Shown here: positions 27,101-35,260 of the stretch, one piece after another
Layout of the letters: the number at the start of each line of letters is the position of its first letter
How positions within the stretch are numbered: the first letter of the stretch is position 1
Assembly: GCA_041918615.1 (NCBI GenBank)
Contig: JAYRVH010000077.1
Coordinates: 124,001-188,000 of the forward strand
Reading direction: 5' to 3'
Source of the DNA: JAEUJM01 sp041918615
Lineage (GTDB): Bacteria; Actinomycetota; Acidimicrobiia; Acidimicrobiales; DATDAH01
Length of the DNA stretch: 64,000 bases
The notes under the pieces: model-generated
Databases searched by the model: none
Seen by the model: the letters and a program-made list of their open reading frames with translations, nothing else
What the model was told of the DNA's origin: nothing
Program-made: the position numbers and the translations under genes

Positions 27101-27815
27101 CCGCGAGCGTGACATGGGCGTCATGACCCTCTTCGGCGAGGCCGCCGACGAGGGCGGGCCCACCTTCGAGGAGCGCCCCCGCATCCCCGATCTCGAGTTC
27201 GACAAGCGCCAGCAGCTCGCCTTCGAAAAGGAGATGCTGGGCCTCTACGTCAGCGACCACCCCCTCATGGGGGCCGAGGCCTCGCTGCGTCGGCGCACCG
27301 ACGGCACCCTCGACGAGCTCGCCGACCTCGATGACGGCACCATGCGCGTGTTCGGGGGTGTCGTGACCGCGCTTGCGAAGAAATGGACCAAGAAAGGCGA
27401 CCTGATGGCGGTCTTCACCCTCGAAGACCTGCGTTCGTCCGCCGAGGTCATGGTGTTCCCCAAGTCGATGCAGGAGCACGGCCACAAGCTGGCTGACGAC
27501 GTGGTCGTGTGCGTGCGGGGCCGGGTCGACAAGCGCGACGACGCGCCGAAGATCATCGCCATGGACATCGACGTGTTCGAGCCGACCACCACGGCCCCGG
27601 CGGTCCGCATCGCCCTCACCACCCCAGGCCTTCATCCCGACCTGATCAATCGACTCAAGGCCCTTCTTCGTGACCACCCGGGCGAGTCCGAGGTCTTCAT
27701 CCGGCTCAGCGAGCGCCAGACGGTGCGACTGCCGCCCGAGTTCTGCGTCGACGCGTCCAACACCCTCCTGGCCGAGCTCCGGGTGATGCTCGGCCCGGAC
27801 GCCGTCATCATCTGA
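24192..27815 (+). CDS. dnaE1: DNA polymerase III alpha subunit DnaE1
   Basis: Replicative polymerase, C-family. About 1207 aa from GTG 24192, which gives the canonical start (VPDSFTHLHTHTEFSMLDG) and follows GAGGAAGGGG; ATG 24150 would add 14 residues. Order: PHP domain (HLHTHTEFS, GITDHGNMYG), palm with GPGRGSAAGC and the catalytic SMPDIDMDFD, fingers, helix-hairpin-helix and OB fold (VFGGVVTALAKKWTKKGD). The PHP motifs look intact, as in mycobacterial DnaE1 with its own proofreading exonuclease. The length and character exclude DnaE2. Confidence 0.96.
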   Translation: MPDSFTHLHTHTEFSMLDGASRVAEVVAAAAADGQPALGITDHGNMYGVLDFYRECGAQGIKAIIGSELYQAHDSRHERPARRGRQDDGGGDTDGGAKLYYHLTALAENATGYKNLIQLASRAFLEGYYYKPRVDWELLESHSEGVIVTTGCLGGHVLQSLLYDDFDGALKKAGRLQDIFGRDNVFVELQDHGIPEQARTNPQLIEIAAQLGAPLLATNDSHYTHRDDAMAHDALLCVQTGALVSDPDRFKFHGDGHYLKSAVEMRALFAEVPSACDNSLWIAERCDLEIEFGKPQLPVFPLPPEFAPEPDAPGLDEGADDAARERAAAAYLEHLTFKGARERWGDPLPDTVVERIAYELKTIGDMGFSQYFLITWDLIRHAREAGIRVGPGRGSAAGCCVAYCLRITDLDPIRYDLLFERFLNPSRVSMPDIDMDFDSRFRDEMIRYAAERYGRKHVAQIVTFSTIKARAAVRDAARVLGYPYVVGDKIAKLMPPLIMGRDTPLWACLDQNEKYADGFKMAGDLRSMYEADADAKAVIDVAKGLENLRRQDGIHAAAVVITKDELTDYLPIQRKPESGQDPDLAPVVTQYEMHGVEALGLLKMDFLGLRNLDVLTDTVELVRESRGIELDIDNVPLDDATTFEMLQQGDSIGVFQLEGGPMRALMRSLAPTEFDDIAALVALYRPGPMAANMHNDYADRKNGRKPIVYEHPDLTEILGETYGLMIYQESVMRVAQKVAGYTLAEADNLRKACGKKDRELIAKERVKFVEGCDAHGYGSELGTTLFNIIEPFADYAFNKSHAYGYGLVAYQTAYLKAHYGVEYLAALLTSVKSSLEKAAVYLNECRQRGIPVLVPDVNVSASDFTALVDRVGPATEDGGPPTPMPDAIPFGLSAIRNVGEGLVALIIEEREAAGPFADFYDFCERVDTAVLNKRTIESLVKAGAFDSLGHPRRGLLSVFERIVDVTVARRRERDMGVMTLFGEAADEGGPTFEERPRIPDLEFDKRQQLAFEKEMLGLYVSDHPLMGAEASLRRRTDGTLDELADLDDGTMRVFGGVVTALAKKWTKKGDLMAVFTLEDLRSSAEVMVFPKSMQEHGHKLADDVVVCVRGRVDKRDDAPKIIAMDIDVFEPTTTAPAVRIALTTPGLHPDLINRLKALLRDHPGESEVFIRLSERQTVRLPPEFCVDASNTLLAELRVMLGPDAVII

Positions 27816-27906
27816 GCCGTCCCTCGGCACGCGAGTTGCGCTCGCCCGGCGATCACGCTGGACTAGAGGGGTTCCGTATCACGCCACGTCGGGGGCTCCG
27901 CAGCAC

Positions 27907-28575
27907 ATGGCCATAGAGGTTGAGACCAAGGACTGCACCGCACTGAGCGATGCCGAGCTGGCCGAGATGGCCGACATCTGCGCCGACAGCCCGAGCCGGT
28001 TCGAGGCCGGGCTCCTCTCCAAGCAGGCCGAAGAGTGGGTCCTCATCACCATGACCCGCGAAGGCAGCCGCCTCAAGGGCTTCTCCTACAGCACCCTCGA
28101 GCGCATCGGCGGCACCCCGAGCGTGCTCATCGGGCTGGCGTCGGTCCGGCGCACGTCCAAGCGCGACTCGGTGCTCCGGGCCATCATGGCCGACCAGTTC
28201 CGCCGGGCCGTCCTGGCCTTCCCGGACGAGGACGTGCTCGTCGGCACGCGGTTCTTCAACCCTGCCGGCTTCGAGGCGTTCAAGGCACTCGACGACATCG
28301 TGCCGAGGCCCGAGCACAAGGCCTCGGGTGAGGAACGGGCCTGGGGTCGCCGCCTGGCCAAGCGGTTCGGCATCGAGACCGACAGCTACCAGGACCGCAC
28401 CTTCCTCGCGATCGGTGACGGCTCGTTCCCCTGCGTGCTCGACCACGACACGCTCCGGCCCGAGAAGATCCCCGCCGACGTGGCCGCGTTCTTCGACGAC
28501 CACCAGCCCCACCGGGGCGACTCGCTCGTGGCCTTCGGCTGGGCGATGGCCGAGGACCTGGCCAAGTTCTCCTGA
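27907..28575 (+). CDS. Conserved hypothetical protein, 222 aa
   Basis: No family was recognised. The protein is soluble, with a start (MAIEVETKDC) that runs into helices, a hydrophobic strand EWVLITMTREG and a central block GTPSVLIGLASVRRTSKRD that recalls an acyltransferase-like alpha/beta fold (GNAT-like), but no acetyl-CoA loop is clear. Codon use matches its neighbours, so it is a genuine gene. ATG 27907 sits 91 bp after dnaE1. Function unknown. Confidence 0.7.
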   Translation: MAIEVETKDCTALSDAELAEMADICADSPSRFEAGLLSKQAEEWVLITMTREGSRLKGFSYSTLERIGGTPSVLIGLASVRRTSKRDSVLRAIMADQFRRAVLAFPDEDVLVGTRFFNPAGFEAFKALDDIVPRPEHKASGEERAWGRRLAKRFGIETDSYQDRTFLAIGDGSFPCVLDHDTLRPEKIPADVAAFFDDHQPHRGDSLVAFGWAMAEDLAKFS

Positions 28576-28591
28576 GGTAGCACCCCACCTC

Positions 28592-29194
28592 GTGGAGTTC
28601 GCCGAGGTGGTGCGGGGGCGGCGGATGTGCCGTTCGTTCCTCGACGCGCCGATCGACCCGAGCGCGTTGGGTCGCGTGCTCGACGCGGGGCGGCGGGCAC
28701 CCTCGGCCGGCAACACCGCCGGCACGCACTTCGTGGTGCTGGCGGGCCCCGCCGAGACCGCCCGGTACTGGGACGTCACCCTGCCGGCCGTGCGGCGCCC
28801 CTCCTTTCGCTGGCCCCGTCTGCTCGCGGCGCCGGTGCTGGTGCTGCCCATCGCCGACTCGTCGGCGTACCTCAGCCGGTACGCCGAGTCCGACAAGGCC
28901 CACACCGGCCTCGGTGCGGGCGAGGACCGATGGCCCACGCCCTACTGGACCGTGGACACGGCGTTCGCGGCCATGAGCATCCTCCTGGCCGCCCGCGACG
29001 AGGGCCTGGGCGCGCTGTTCTTCGGCATCTTCGGCCGGTCGGCCGACCTGCTGGCCGAGTTGGGGGTGCCCGACGGGATGGCGCCGATCGGCACGATCGC
29101 GCTCGGCCACGCGGCCGAGGACGACCAGCCGGGCCGATCGGCGTCCCGTCGCCGGCCCGCGCTCGACGACGTCGTGCACCGGGGCGGGTGGTAG
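28592..29194 (+). CDS. Nitroreductase family protein
   Basis: FMN-dependent nitroreductase-fold oxidoreductase of about 200 aa. The flavin-binding signature is RRMCRSFLDAPIDPSALGRVLDAG (cut here to RRMCRSFLDAPID) and RRAPSAGNTAGTHFVVL; the C-terminal part MSILLAARDEGLGALFFGIFG and IALGHAAEDD is also typical. GTG 28592 is the first start after the upstream gene's stop; ATG 28625 is possible. Substrate unknown. It overlaps the next gene by 7 bp if that starts at GTG 29188. Confidence 0.8.
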   Translation: MEFAEVVRGRRMCRSFLDAPIDPSALGRVLDAGRRAPSAGNTAGTHFVVLAGPAETARYWDVTLPAVRRPSFRWPRLLAAPVLVLPIADSSAYLSRYAESDKAHTGLGAGEDRWPTPYWTVDTAFAAMSILLAARDEGLGALFFGIFGRSADLLAELGVPDGMAPIGTIALGHAAEDDQPGRSASRRRPALDDVVHRGGW

Positions 29195-29766
29195 CGGTGC
29201 TCTTCCCGAACTCGCTGCACGCGGGCCTCCGCACGGGCGCCATCACGCTGACCGTGCGCCGCTGGACCCGGCCGCAGGCCAAGGTCGGTGGCCGGTACCG
29301 CAGCGGTGGGGGCCTGCTGGAAGTCGACGCGATCGACCTGGTGCCGGCGTCGGCGATCACCGAGGCCGACGCCCGGCGCTGCGGCTCGCCCGACCGGGCC
29401 GCGCTGTTCGCCGCCATCGGCGTCGAGACGGAGGGCGACCTCCTGTACCGCCTCGAGCTGCACCGGGTAGGGGAGGTGCCCGTCGATCTGCTCCCCCTGT
29501 CCGACGGCCTGCCGGCCGAGGAGGTCGACGACCTGACCCGCCGCCTCGATCGTCTGGGGGACTGGTCGATCGAGACCCTGCGCCTGATCGAGGCGCACCC
29601 GACGCGGCGGGCCGGTGACCTGGCCGACATGGTGGGACGGGAGCGCCAGCCCTTCAAGGCCGACGTGCGCAAGCTGAAGAACCTCGGCCTCACCCAGAGC
29701 CTCGAGATCGGCTACCGCCTGTCGCCCAGGGGTGAGGCGTACCTGCGGCGGCGGGACGCGTCGTGA
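29188..29766 (+). CDS. ASCH-domain protein with C-terminal winged helix
   Basis: 192 aa from GTG 29188 (GTG 29197 also possible). Residues 1-60 resemble an ASCH domain, a PUA-like RNA-binding fold (SLHAGLRTGAITLTVRRW, GGLLEVDAIDLVP). Residues about 120-190 form a winged helix-turn-helix (SIETLRLIEAHPTRRAGDLA, FKADVRKLKNLGLTQ, YRLSPRGEAYL). The combination suggests an RNA- or modified-nucleotide-sensing regulator; this is inference. It is packed by overlaps between the nitroreductase and methyltransferase genes. Confidence 0.65.
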   Translation: MVAVLFPNSLHAGLRTGAITLTVRRWTRPQAKVGGRYRSGGGLLEVDAIDLVPASAITEADARRCGSPDRAALFAAIGVETEGDLLYRLELHRVGEVPVDLLPLSDGLPAEEVDDLTRRLDRLGDWSIETLRLIEAHPTRRAGDLADMVGRERQPFKADVRKLKNLGLTQSLEIGYRLSPRGEAYLRRRDAS

Positions 29767-30566
29767 GGAGCCGCGACGCGGCCACCGACGCGTCGGTACT
29801 CCGGGGCGCCGCCTACGCCACACCGACGCTCCTGCTGGACCGTGCCTCCCTGTACGCCTACCGCACCGAACCGCTGGACTTCGTGGCGTGGGTGCTCGGG
29901 CAGGCGGGCTGGGCACACGTGGGGGCTGCGCTGGACGTGGGGTGCGGCACCGGGCAGTACACGCGATCCCTGATCGACCGCGGGGTCGCGGTCACGGCGG
30001 TGGACCTGTCGGAGGGGATGGTCCGCACGGCCGTCGCCGACGGCGTGCGGTCCGCGGGTGTCGCCGACGCGCGGCGGCTGCCGTTCCCCGACTCGACGTT
30101 CGACCGGGTCGTCGCCGCGCACATGCTGTACCACGTGCCGGACCGGTCGGCGGGTGCGGCCGAACTGGCCCGGGCGCTGGCACCGGATGGCGTCGCCCTG
30201 GTCGTGACCAACGGCGGCGGACACCTGCGAGAGCTCCGTGAAGCGATGGGCCGCGCCGGCGGGATCGGCACACCGGTCTCCGAGAACTTCCTCCTCGACG
30301 CCGCCGGCGGCGCCGTCCTGGCCACGGCCTTCGACGAGGTGGAGGTGATCCGTCACGTCGGCCGCATCGAGGTGCCCGACGCCGAACCCGTCGTCCGCTA
30401 CGCGGCCAGCTGTCGTGCGCTCGACGAGCCGGCCATGCAGGTGCCCTGGGACGAGATGATGGCCGGCTTCCGGTCTGCCGTGGACGCCGAGATCGAGCGG
30501 GCGGGGTCGTTCGGCATCACGACCGACACGGGTGTCTTCCGCTGCACACGGCCCGCTCACCGATGA
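29763..30566 (+). CDS. Class I SAM-dependent methyltransferase
   Basis: Methyltransferase of 267 aa. Motif I is ALDVGCGTGQYTRSL near residues 58-72, followed by VTAVDLSEGMV (motif II region), DARRLPFPDSTFDRVVAAHMLYHV and LAPDGVALVVTNG. The UbiE/COQ5-like core is followed by about 110 residues without a recognised domain. GTG 29763 overlaps the previous stop (GTGA) and its own stop overlaps the SDR gene (ATGA). Methyl acceptor unknown. Confidence 0.8.
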   Translation: MRSRDAATDASVLRGAAYATPTLLLDRASLYAYRTEPLDFVAWVLGQAGWAHVGAALDVGCGTGQYTRSLIDRGVAVTAVDLSEGMVRTAVADGVRSAGVADARRLPFPDSTFDRVVAAHMLYHVPDRSAGAAELARALAPDGVALVVTNGGGHLRELREAMGRAGGIGTPVSENFLLDAAGGAVLATAFDEVEVIRHVGRIEVPDAEPVVRYAASCRALDEPAMQVPWDEMMAGFRSAVDAEIERAGSFGITTDTGVFRCTRPAHR

Positions 30567-31336
30567 CCGCCCGGGCCGCACGCGTCGCCGTCGTCACCGG
30601 CGTCAGTCGTCGAGCCGGCATCGGCTACGCCGTAGCGCATCGGCTGGCCTCGGATGGCGTGGACCTGCTCGTCCACTCCTGGGCGCCGCACGATGCCGAG
30701 ATGCCATGGGGCGAGGACGCCGAGGGCCCCGAGGCGCTGGTCACGGACCTGCGCTCCATCGGAGGCCGGGTCGAGCACGTCGTCGCGGACTTCGAGCACC
30801 CCGATGCGGCGGCCTCGGTCATCAGCGCCGGCGTCGCGACGTTCGGCCACATCGACGCGGTCGTGGCGAACCACGCCCGCAGCTCGAGCCAGGGGATCGA
30901 CCAACTGACCTCGGTCGAGGTCGATCGGACCTTGGCGGTGAACGTCCGGGCCACGCTGCTGCTGGTGCAGGCGTTCGCCGCCCAACACGACGGCCGCCCG
31001 GGTGGGCGGATCGTGCTCTTCACCTCTGGCCAGGGCAAGGGCCCCATGCCGGGCGAGGTGCCCTACGTCGCGTCCAAGGGAGCGATCGAGCAGGTGACAC
31101 CGACCCTGGCCGCGGAGCTCATGAGCCGCGGGATCACCGTCAACGCCGTCGACCCCGGCCCCACCGACACCGGCTGGCCCGATGCCGCGACCCGGGCGGC
31201 CGTCGCGGCGATGATGCCCCGAGGTCGCTGGGGCACCCCCGACGACGCCGCCAACCTCGTTGCCTGGCTGGCGGGCCCCGAGTCCGACTGGGTCACCGGC
31301 CAGGTGATCCACAGCGACGGCGGCTTCCCCAGCTGA
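30563..31336 (+). CDS. Short-chain dehydrogenase/reductase
   Basis: SDR oxidoreductase of 257 aa with the cofactor loop VTGVSRRAGIGYAVA, NHARSSS in place of the usual NNAG, and the catalytic tetrad residues in YVASKGA (Tyr-x3-Lys). The C-terminus GPESDWVTGQVIHSDGGF is characteristic of classical SDRs. It ends a five-gene tightly coupled run starting at 28592. Substrate unknown. Confidence 0.85.
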   Translation: MTARAARVAVVTGVSRRAGIGYAVAHRLASDGVDLLVHSWAPHDAEMPWGEDAEGPEALVTDLRSIGGRVEHVVADFEHPDAAASVISAGVATFGHIDAVVANHARSSSQGIDQLTSVEVDRTLAVNVRATLLLVQAFAAQHDGRPGGRIVLFTSGQGKGPMPGEVPYVASKGAIEQVTPTLAAELMSRGITVNAVDPGPTDTGWPDAATRAAVAAMMPRGRWGTPDDAANLVAWLAGPESDWVTGQVIHSDGGFPS

Positions 31337-31358
31337 CGGACCCGGGTCGAGGCGACCA

Positions 31359-31415
31359 CTCGTTCTGGGTACAGATCTCCCGGGCTCACCGTCGTGTTTC
31401 TGGTCCCAGAACGAG
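31359..31415. terminator. 11-bp inverted repeat between convergent genes
   Basis: CTCGTTCTGGG at 31359-31369 and CCCAGAACGAG at 31405-31415 are perfect complements with a 35-nt loop, in the 90-bp gap where the SDR (+) and DUF255 (-) genes converge. A bidirectional terminator is the simplest reading; the loop is long and no T run is present. Confidence 0.5.
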
Positions 31416-31426
31416 GATGTTGGGGA

Positions 31427-33439
31427 TCAGCCGCGTGGGGTGGTGAGCGCGTCGAGTTGGGCAGAGAATGCCTCGGTGGTGGTGGCGGGGAGTTGGCAGG
31501 CGAAGTCCCGGCACAGGTAGGCGGCGCCGTCGGCACGGCCCTCCCAGAGCGGGGACTCGTAGGGTTCGCCCCACGCGAGGACGGCATTGGGCAGGTAGCG
31601 CCCGGCTGCGATCGCCACCAGGTCGGGGCGGTCGCCGACGACCACGATCTCGGCAGGACCCGTCGTCAGAAGATCGAGGGCGCCGAGCAGATGAGCGAAC
31701 GCGTTGGCGTAGCGACCGGCCAGCGGTCCGAAGAGGCGCAGGATGGCCATGGCGGCATCCAGGTACCGGCCCTCGCCGGTGAGGGCGGCGAGCCGCAGGA
31801 GTGCCTGGGCAGCCAGGCTGTTGGCCGACGGCGTGGCGTTGTCCTGAAAGTCCTTCTGGCGGGCGATGAGGGCCTCGGCATCGCTCCCGGTGGTGAACAG
31901 GCCGCCGGTCTCGTCGTCCCAGAACAGGTCGAGCAGGGCGTCGGCCGCGGCCCGGGCCTCGGCGATCCAGCGAGCTGTGCCGGTGGCCTCGGCCAGTCGG
32001 GTGAACGCGTCGACGAGGGCGGCATGGTCGGCGGCGTAGGCCAGGTGCTGTGCGCGCGCGGGGTGGTCGGCGGCGCCGGACTGCCAGGCGCGCAGCCAGC
32101 GGCCGTCGTCTCTCCGCAGGTGGTCCACCAAGAATTCGGCGGTGCCCACCGCGTCCGCGAGCCACTCGTCGTTGCCGGTCGCGGCCGCCGCTTCGGCCAG
32201 GGTCGCCAGCATCAGGGCATTCCACTCGGTGAGCACCTTGTCGTCGAGCCCGGGTCGAACGCGCGCCGCCCGCGCCGCCAGCAGTGCGACGCGCCCGCGC
32301 TCGACGACCTCCGGGCGGGCGAGATCGCCGCGCACCGGCCGGTGCAGGATGTTCGATCCCTCGAAGTTGCCGGTCCGGGTCACGCCGTACCACTCGATGA
32401 CCGCAGCGGCGGTCTCGGCGTCGAGCACGGCCTCGATCTCCTCGGCGCGCCACACGTAGAACTTGCCCTCCTCGCCTTCCGAGTCGGCGTCCTCGGCCGA
32501 GTAGAAGCCGCCGGCGGTGTCGCGGAGGTCGCGTCGCACGTACTCGACGGTCTCCTCGAGCACCTGGCGGAAGCGTGCCTCGCGGGTCACCTGCCAGGCG
32601 TGCAGGTAGACCCGGGCCAGGAGAGCCTGGTCGTAGAGCATCTTCTCGAAGTGCGGCACCATCCAGAACGTGTCGACCGAGTAACGCGAGAACCCTCCGC
32701 CGAGGTGGTCGTAGATGCCGCCCGAGGCCATGGCATCGAGCGAGGTGGTGACCACCGCCAAGGGCTCGGGCGCGCCCTGGTGGGCGTGGGTGCGCAGCAA
32801 CAGCTCGAGGCTCATGGTCTGGGGGAACTTGGGTGACCGGCCGAAGCCGCCCCACTCGGGGTCGTGGTGTTCGCGCAGCTGGTCGTAGGCCGTGTGCAGC
32901 AGCTCACGGGGCGGCAGGTCGCCCGCGGCGACGATCTCGGAGCTGCGGCTGATGGCCTGGGTCAGCTTGTCCGCGTTCTCGAGCAGCTCATCGCGCTGGT
33001 CGCGCCAGTGCTCCGCCACGGCCCGGCACAGGTCGGTGAAGGCCGGCATTCCCTGGCGAGCCTCGTTCGGGAAGTAGGTGCCGCCGAAGAAGGGCCGGCC
33101 GTCGGGTGTGAGGAACACGGTCATGGGCCAACCGCCCTGGCCCGTGAGGCTCTGGATCGCGTCCATGTACACCGCATCGACGTCTGGGCGCTCCTCGCGG
33201 TCCACCTTCACGTTCACGAACAGGTCGTTCATCACCGCCGCGGTGGCCGGGTCCTCGAAGGACTCATGGGCCATCACGTGGCACCAGTGGCAGGCCGAGT
33301 ACCCGACCGACAACAGGATCGGCTTGTCCTCGGCAACGGCACGGGCGAAGGCCTCATCGCCCCAGGGGTACCAGTCGACGGGATTGTCGCGGTGCTGGCG
33401 CAGGTACGGGCTGGTCTCGTCGGCGAGGCGGTTGGGCAC
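31427..33439 (-). CDS. DUF255 thioredoxin-domain protein (SSP411/YyaL family)
   Basis: 670 aa. N-terminal thioredoxin-like domain with NRLADETSPYLRQHRDNPVDW, SVGYSACHWCHVMAHESF (redox-type CxxC) and GGWPMTVFLTPDG, followed by an alpha/alpha-barrel related to glycosyl hydrolase 6-hairpin enzymes. Biochemical function is unsettled. GTG 33439 is chosen because conservation starts there and a TAGCAT box ends seven bases upstream; the frame stays open to 33667 through a repeat-bearing region that looks non-coding. Confidence 0.9.
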   Translation of the reverse strand: MPNRLADETSPYLRQHRDNPVDWYPWGDEAFARAVAEDKPILLSVGYSACHWCHVMAHESFEDPATAAVMNDLFVNVKVDREERPDVDAVYMDAIQSLTGQGGWPMTVFLTPDGRPFFGGTYFPNEARQGMPAFTDLCRAVAEHWRDQRDELLENADKLTQAISRSSEIVAAGDLPPRELLHTAYDQLREHHDPEWGGFGRSPKFPQTMSLELLLRTHAHQGAPEPLAVVTTSLDAMASGGIYDHLGGGFSRYSVDTFWMVPHFEKMLYDQALLARVYLHAWQVTREARFRQVLEETVEYVRRDLRDTAGGFYSAEDADSEGEEGKFYVWRAEEIEAVLDAETAAAVIEWYGVTRTGNFEGSNILHRPVRGDLARPEVVERGRVALLAARAARVRPGLDDKVLTEWNALMLATLAEAAAATGNDEWLADAVGTAEFLVDHLRRDDGRWLRAWQSGAADHPARAQHLAYAADHAALVDAFTRLAEATGTARWIAEARAAADALLDLFWDDETGGLFTTGSDAEALIARQKDFQDNATPSANSLAAQALLRLAALTGEGRYLDAAMAILRLFGPLAGRYANAFAHLLGALDLLTTGPAEIVVVGDRPDLVAIAAGRYLPNAVLAWGEPYESPLWEGRADGAAYLCRDFACQLPATTTEAFSAQLDALTTPRG

Positions 33440-33446
33440 GCCCTGA

Positions 33447-33452
33447 ATGCTA
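33447..33452 (-). promoter_or_regulatory. -10 box (TAGCAT) of the DUF255 gene, leaderless
   Basis: On the minus strand TAGCAT ends seven bases before GTG 33439 with no Shine-Dalgarno between. Confidence 0.5.
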
Positions 33453-33628
33453 CGGAGGCTCGAGACCCGGCCGACACCAGGGCGGAGAGGGTTGTCGTCC
33501 GCCCCGGTGGTCGTCCGGCCGAGCCGTCGCGCTGGCCGTCGGACCTGGGATGCAGGGTGGAACGTGACCCCGCTGATGTCCGGACCGAGCTCCCCGGGGT
33601 CGCGGTGGCCGTCAAAGCGGGGACGCAG

Positions 33629-33667
33629 GGTGGAGGCGCAAGGTGGAGGCGCAAGGTGGAGGCGCAA
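33629..33667. repeat. Three tandem copies of a 13-bp unit
   Basis: GGTGGAGGCGCAA is repeated three times without a mismatch at 33629-33641, 33642-33654 and 33655-33667. It lies outside recognised coding sequence. Confidence 0.9.
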
Positions 33668-33783
33668 GGCGCGGAAGAACGGTTCGAGCGATGCGGCGGT
33701 GATCGATGCGGCGGTCTGAGGCTGGACCCGCGCGGCGGCTCCGAGCGCCCGATCCGGGGGCGCGGCGGCGATCGGGCTCGCGG

Positions 33784-35195
33784 TCAGACAGAGGCGTGGT
33801 CGGGCGGCTCAGCGGATTCGGTGAGCCAGGCTTGTTGGCCGGGTGGGCGCATGGCCCGTTTGCCGGTGCCGGGCTCGAGCTGCCATCCCCTGTGGGTCTT
33901 CAACCGATGATCGCGGGCGCACAACCAGTCAAGGTTGACGAGTTCCGTGACATGGACCTTGTGCCAGTCGACCCGATGATCGACCTCCAGGTGTTCGGTG
34001 GCGGCGCACCCGAGTCGGGTGCACCCGATGTTCAACAGGTTGAGGACGATCTGTTGGAGGGCGTTGGCTCGGCGGGCGAAGTTGGTGACGTTGAACACGT
34101 CGACGCCGTTGGTGATCACGACTGCGATCGCCGCTCCTGGGAGGAACTCGCGGATCGCGGCGACCGGTACGGGGCCGAGCCCGTCGATCTCGCAGAGCTC
34201 GCCGGCCACGGTGTGGCCCCGTCTGAGCGCGGCGGCGTCGATTCGCATGATCAGCCTCGCCTCGCGCCCCGACGAGCGCGGTGCGGGCATCGGGGCGGGA
34301 CCCGGCGTGGGCGGCGTGGGGCCGCCGTTCGGGGCGGGGCCGCCGTTCGGGGCGGGACCCGGCGTGGGCGGCGTGGGCGGGGTGGGGCCGCCGTTCGGGG
34401 CGGGCTGGCCGGTGTCGTCGCTGTTGTTCGTGTCGCCGTTGCTCGTGCCGCCGTTGTCGGCGCTTCGGGTCGAGCCAGACCCTGCGGTGGTGTCGGTGAG
34501 GCCGAGAGCGGCCATGAGCCGTCGTATTGGTAGGCGTCGGTACGGTCTCGGCGGCCGGCCTTGCGGGCTTGGGCGAACACGTCGTCAAGGAACGGCTTGA
34601 GCCGGGCGTTCAGTCGGGCGTTCATGTCGGCCGGCCCATTGAACCGCCCCTACCCTTCACCCGCGGCGTTGGTTCCCTTCTTGAACGAACGGTTCTTGTG
34701 GGCGGCCTTGTGGCGGGCTTCGTCGTCGCCCAAGGCAGCAGCCCTACGGGCTTTGGCCTTGCGGGCGAGCTCGCCGAACGACCCTCGCTTGGCGGTGTCC
34801 AACAACTCGTCCTCGCAGCCCGGGTCTTCCGACGCCGCATCCGCGATCGCTTTGGCCTGATCGGGCGACAGCTCGCCCTTCTTGACGGCGTCGTCGGCTG
34901 CGGGGAGCTCCTTGAGTCGCCGCGAGCACTCGAGGTCGCGGGCCGCGTCCGCAGCGGACTGGCCGGTCTGCTTTCCCATCCACTCGGCCGCGGACCGCTC
35001 GCCGTCTTCGCCCCACAGGCTCTCGTTGTCGATCCGGTGCCCGCACCGCAGGCGCACGCCCGCTGCGGTCCGCTCGATCTCGGCGGCCTCCTTGATGACC
35101 TCGGCGGCTTGGGCCGCGGTCATCAGGTCGGGCTCGATATCCGCGGCCACGGTAAGCAAGTCACCCCCGAGCGAGTGAAGACGGGCTGCGAACAT
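33784..35195 (-). pseudogene. DUF222 / HNH endonuclease gene with in-frame stop and frameshift
   Basis: The N-terminal half (ATG 35195 to 34650) is a DUF222 domain. A TAG at 34650-34652 interrupts it, but the same frame continues with family sequence (NARLKPFLDDVFAQARKAGR) down to about 34520. There the frame changes, and the rest (MAALGLTD onward) runs to the stop at 33784 with a Pro/Gly linker of NGGPAP-type repeats and a complete HNH motif: EHLEVDHRVDWHK, NLDWLCARDH. Both lesions must be bypassed for a full product. The -10 box is still present. Such DUF222-HNH genes are multicopy in many actinobacteria; role uncertain. Confidence 0.8.
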
Positions 35196-35202
35196 GTGTT
35201 CG

Positions 35203-35208
35203 ATGGTA
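35203..35208 (-). promoter_or_regulatory. -10 box (TACCAT) of the DUF222/HNH gene, leaderless
   Basis: On the minus strand TACCAT ends seven bases before ATG 35195, which supports that start and shows the promoter has outlasted the reading frame. Confidence 0.45.
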
Positions 35209-35260
35209 GCTCCCACGCGCAACCGAATCAAGCCCTTACAGCCCCTATTCTATGATTTCC

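Larger units (their letters stand above)
33440..33783. other. Intergenic region upstream of the DUF255 gene
   Basis: 344 bp between the start of the DUF255 gene and the stop of the HNH pseudogene. It holds the DUF255 -10 box and a three-copy 13-bp tandem repeat. Nothing else recognisable is seen; possible reading frames here look random. Confidence 0.5.

Noticed and set aside
32335..32360. tRNA T-loop-like GTTCGATCCC
   Set aside because: It lies inside the DUF255 gene and no cloverleaf can be built around it; no tRNA gene was found in the window.
33629..33667. CRISPR array
   Set aside because: Units are 13 bp, directly adjacent with no spacers, and no cas genes are present.
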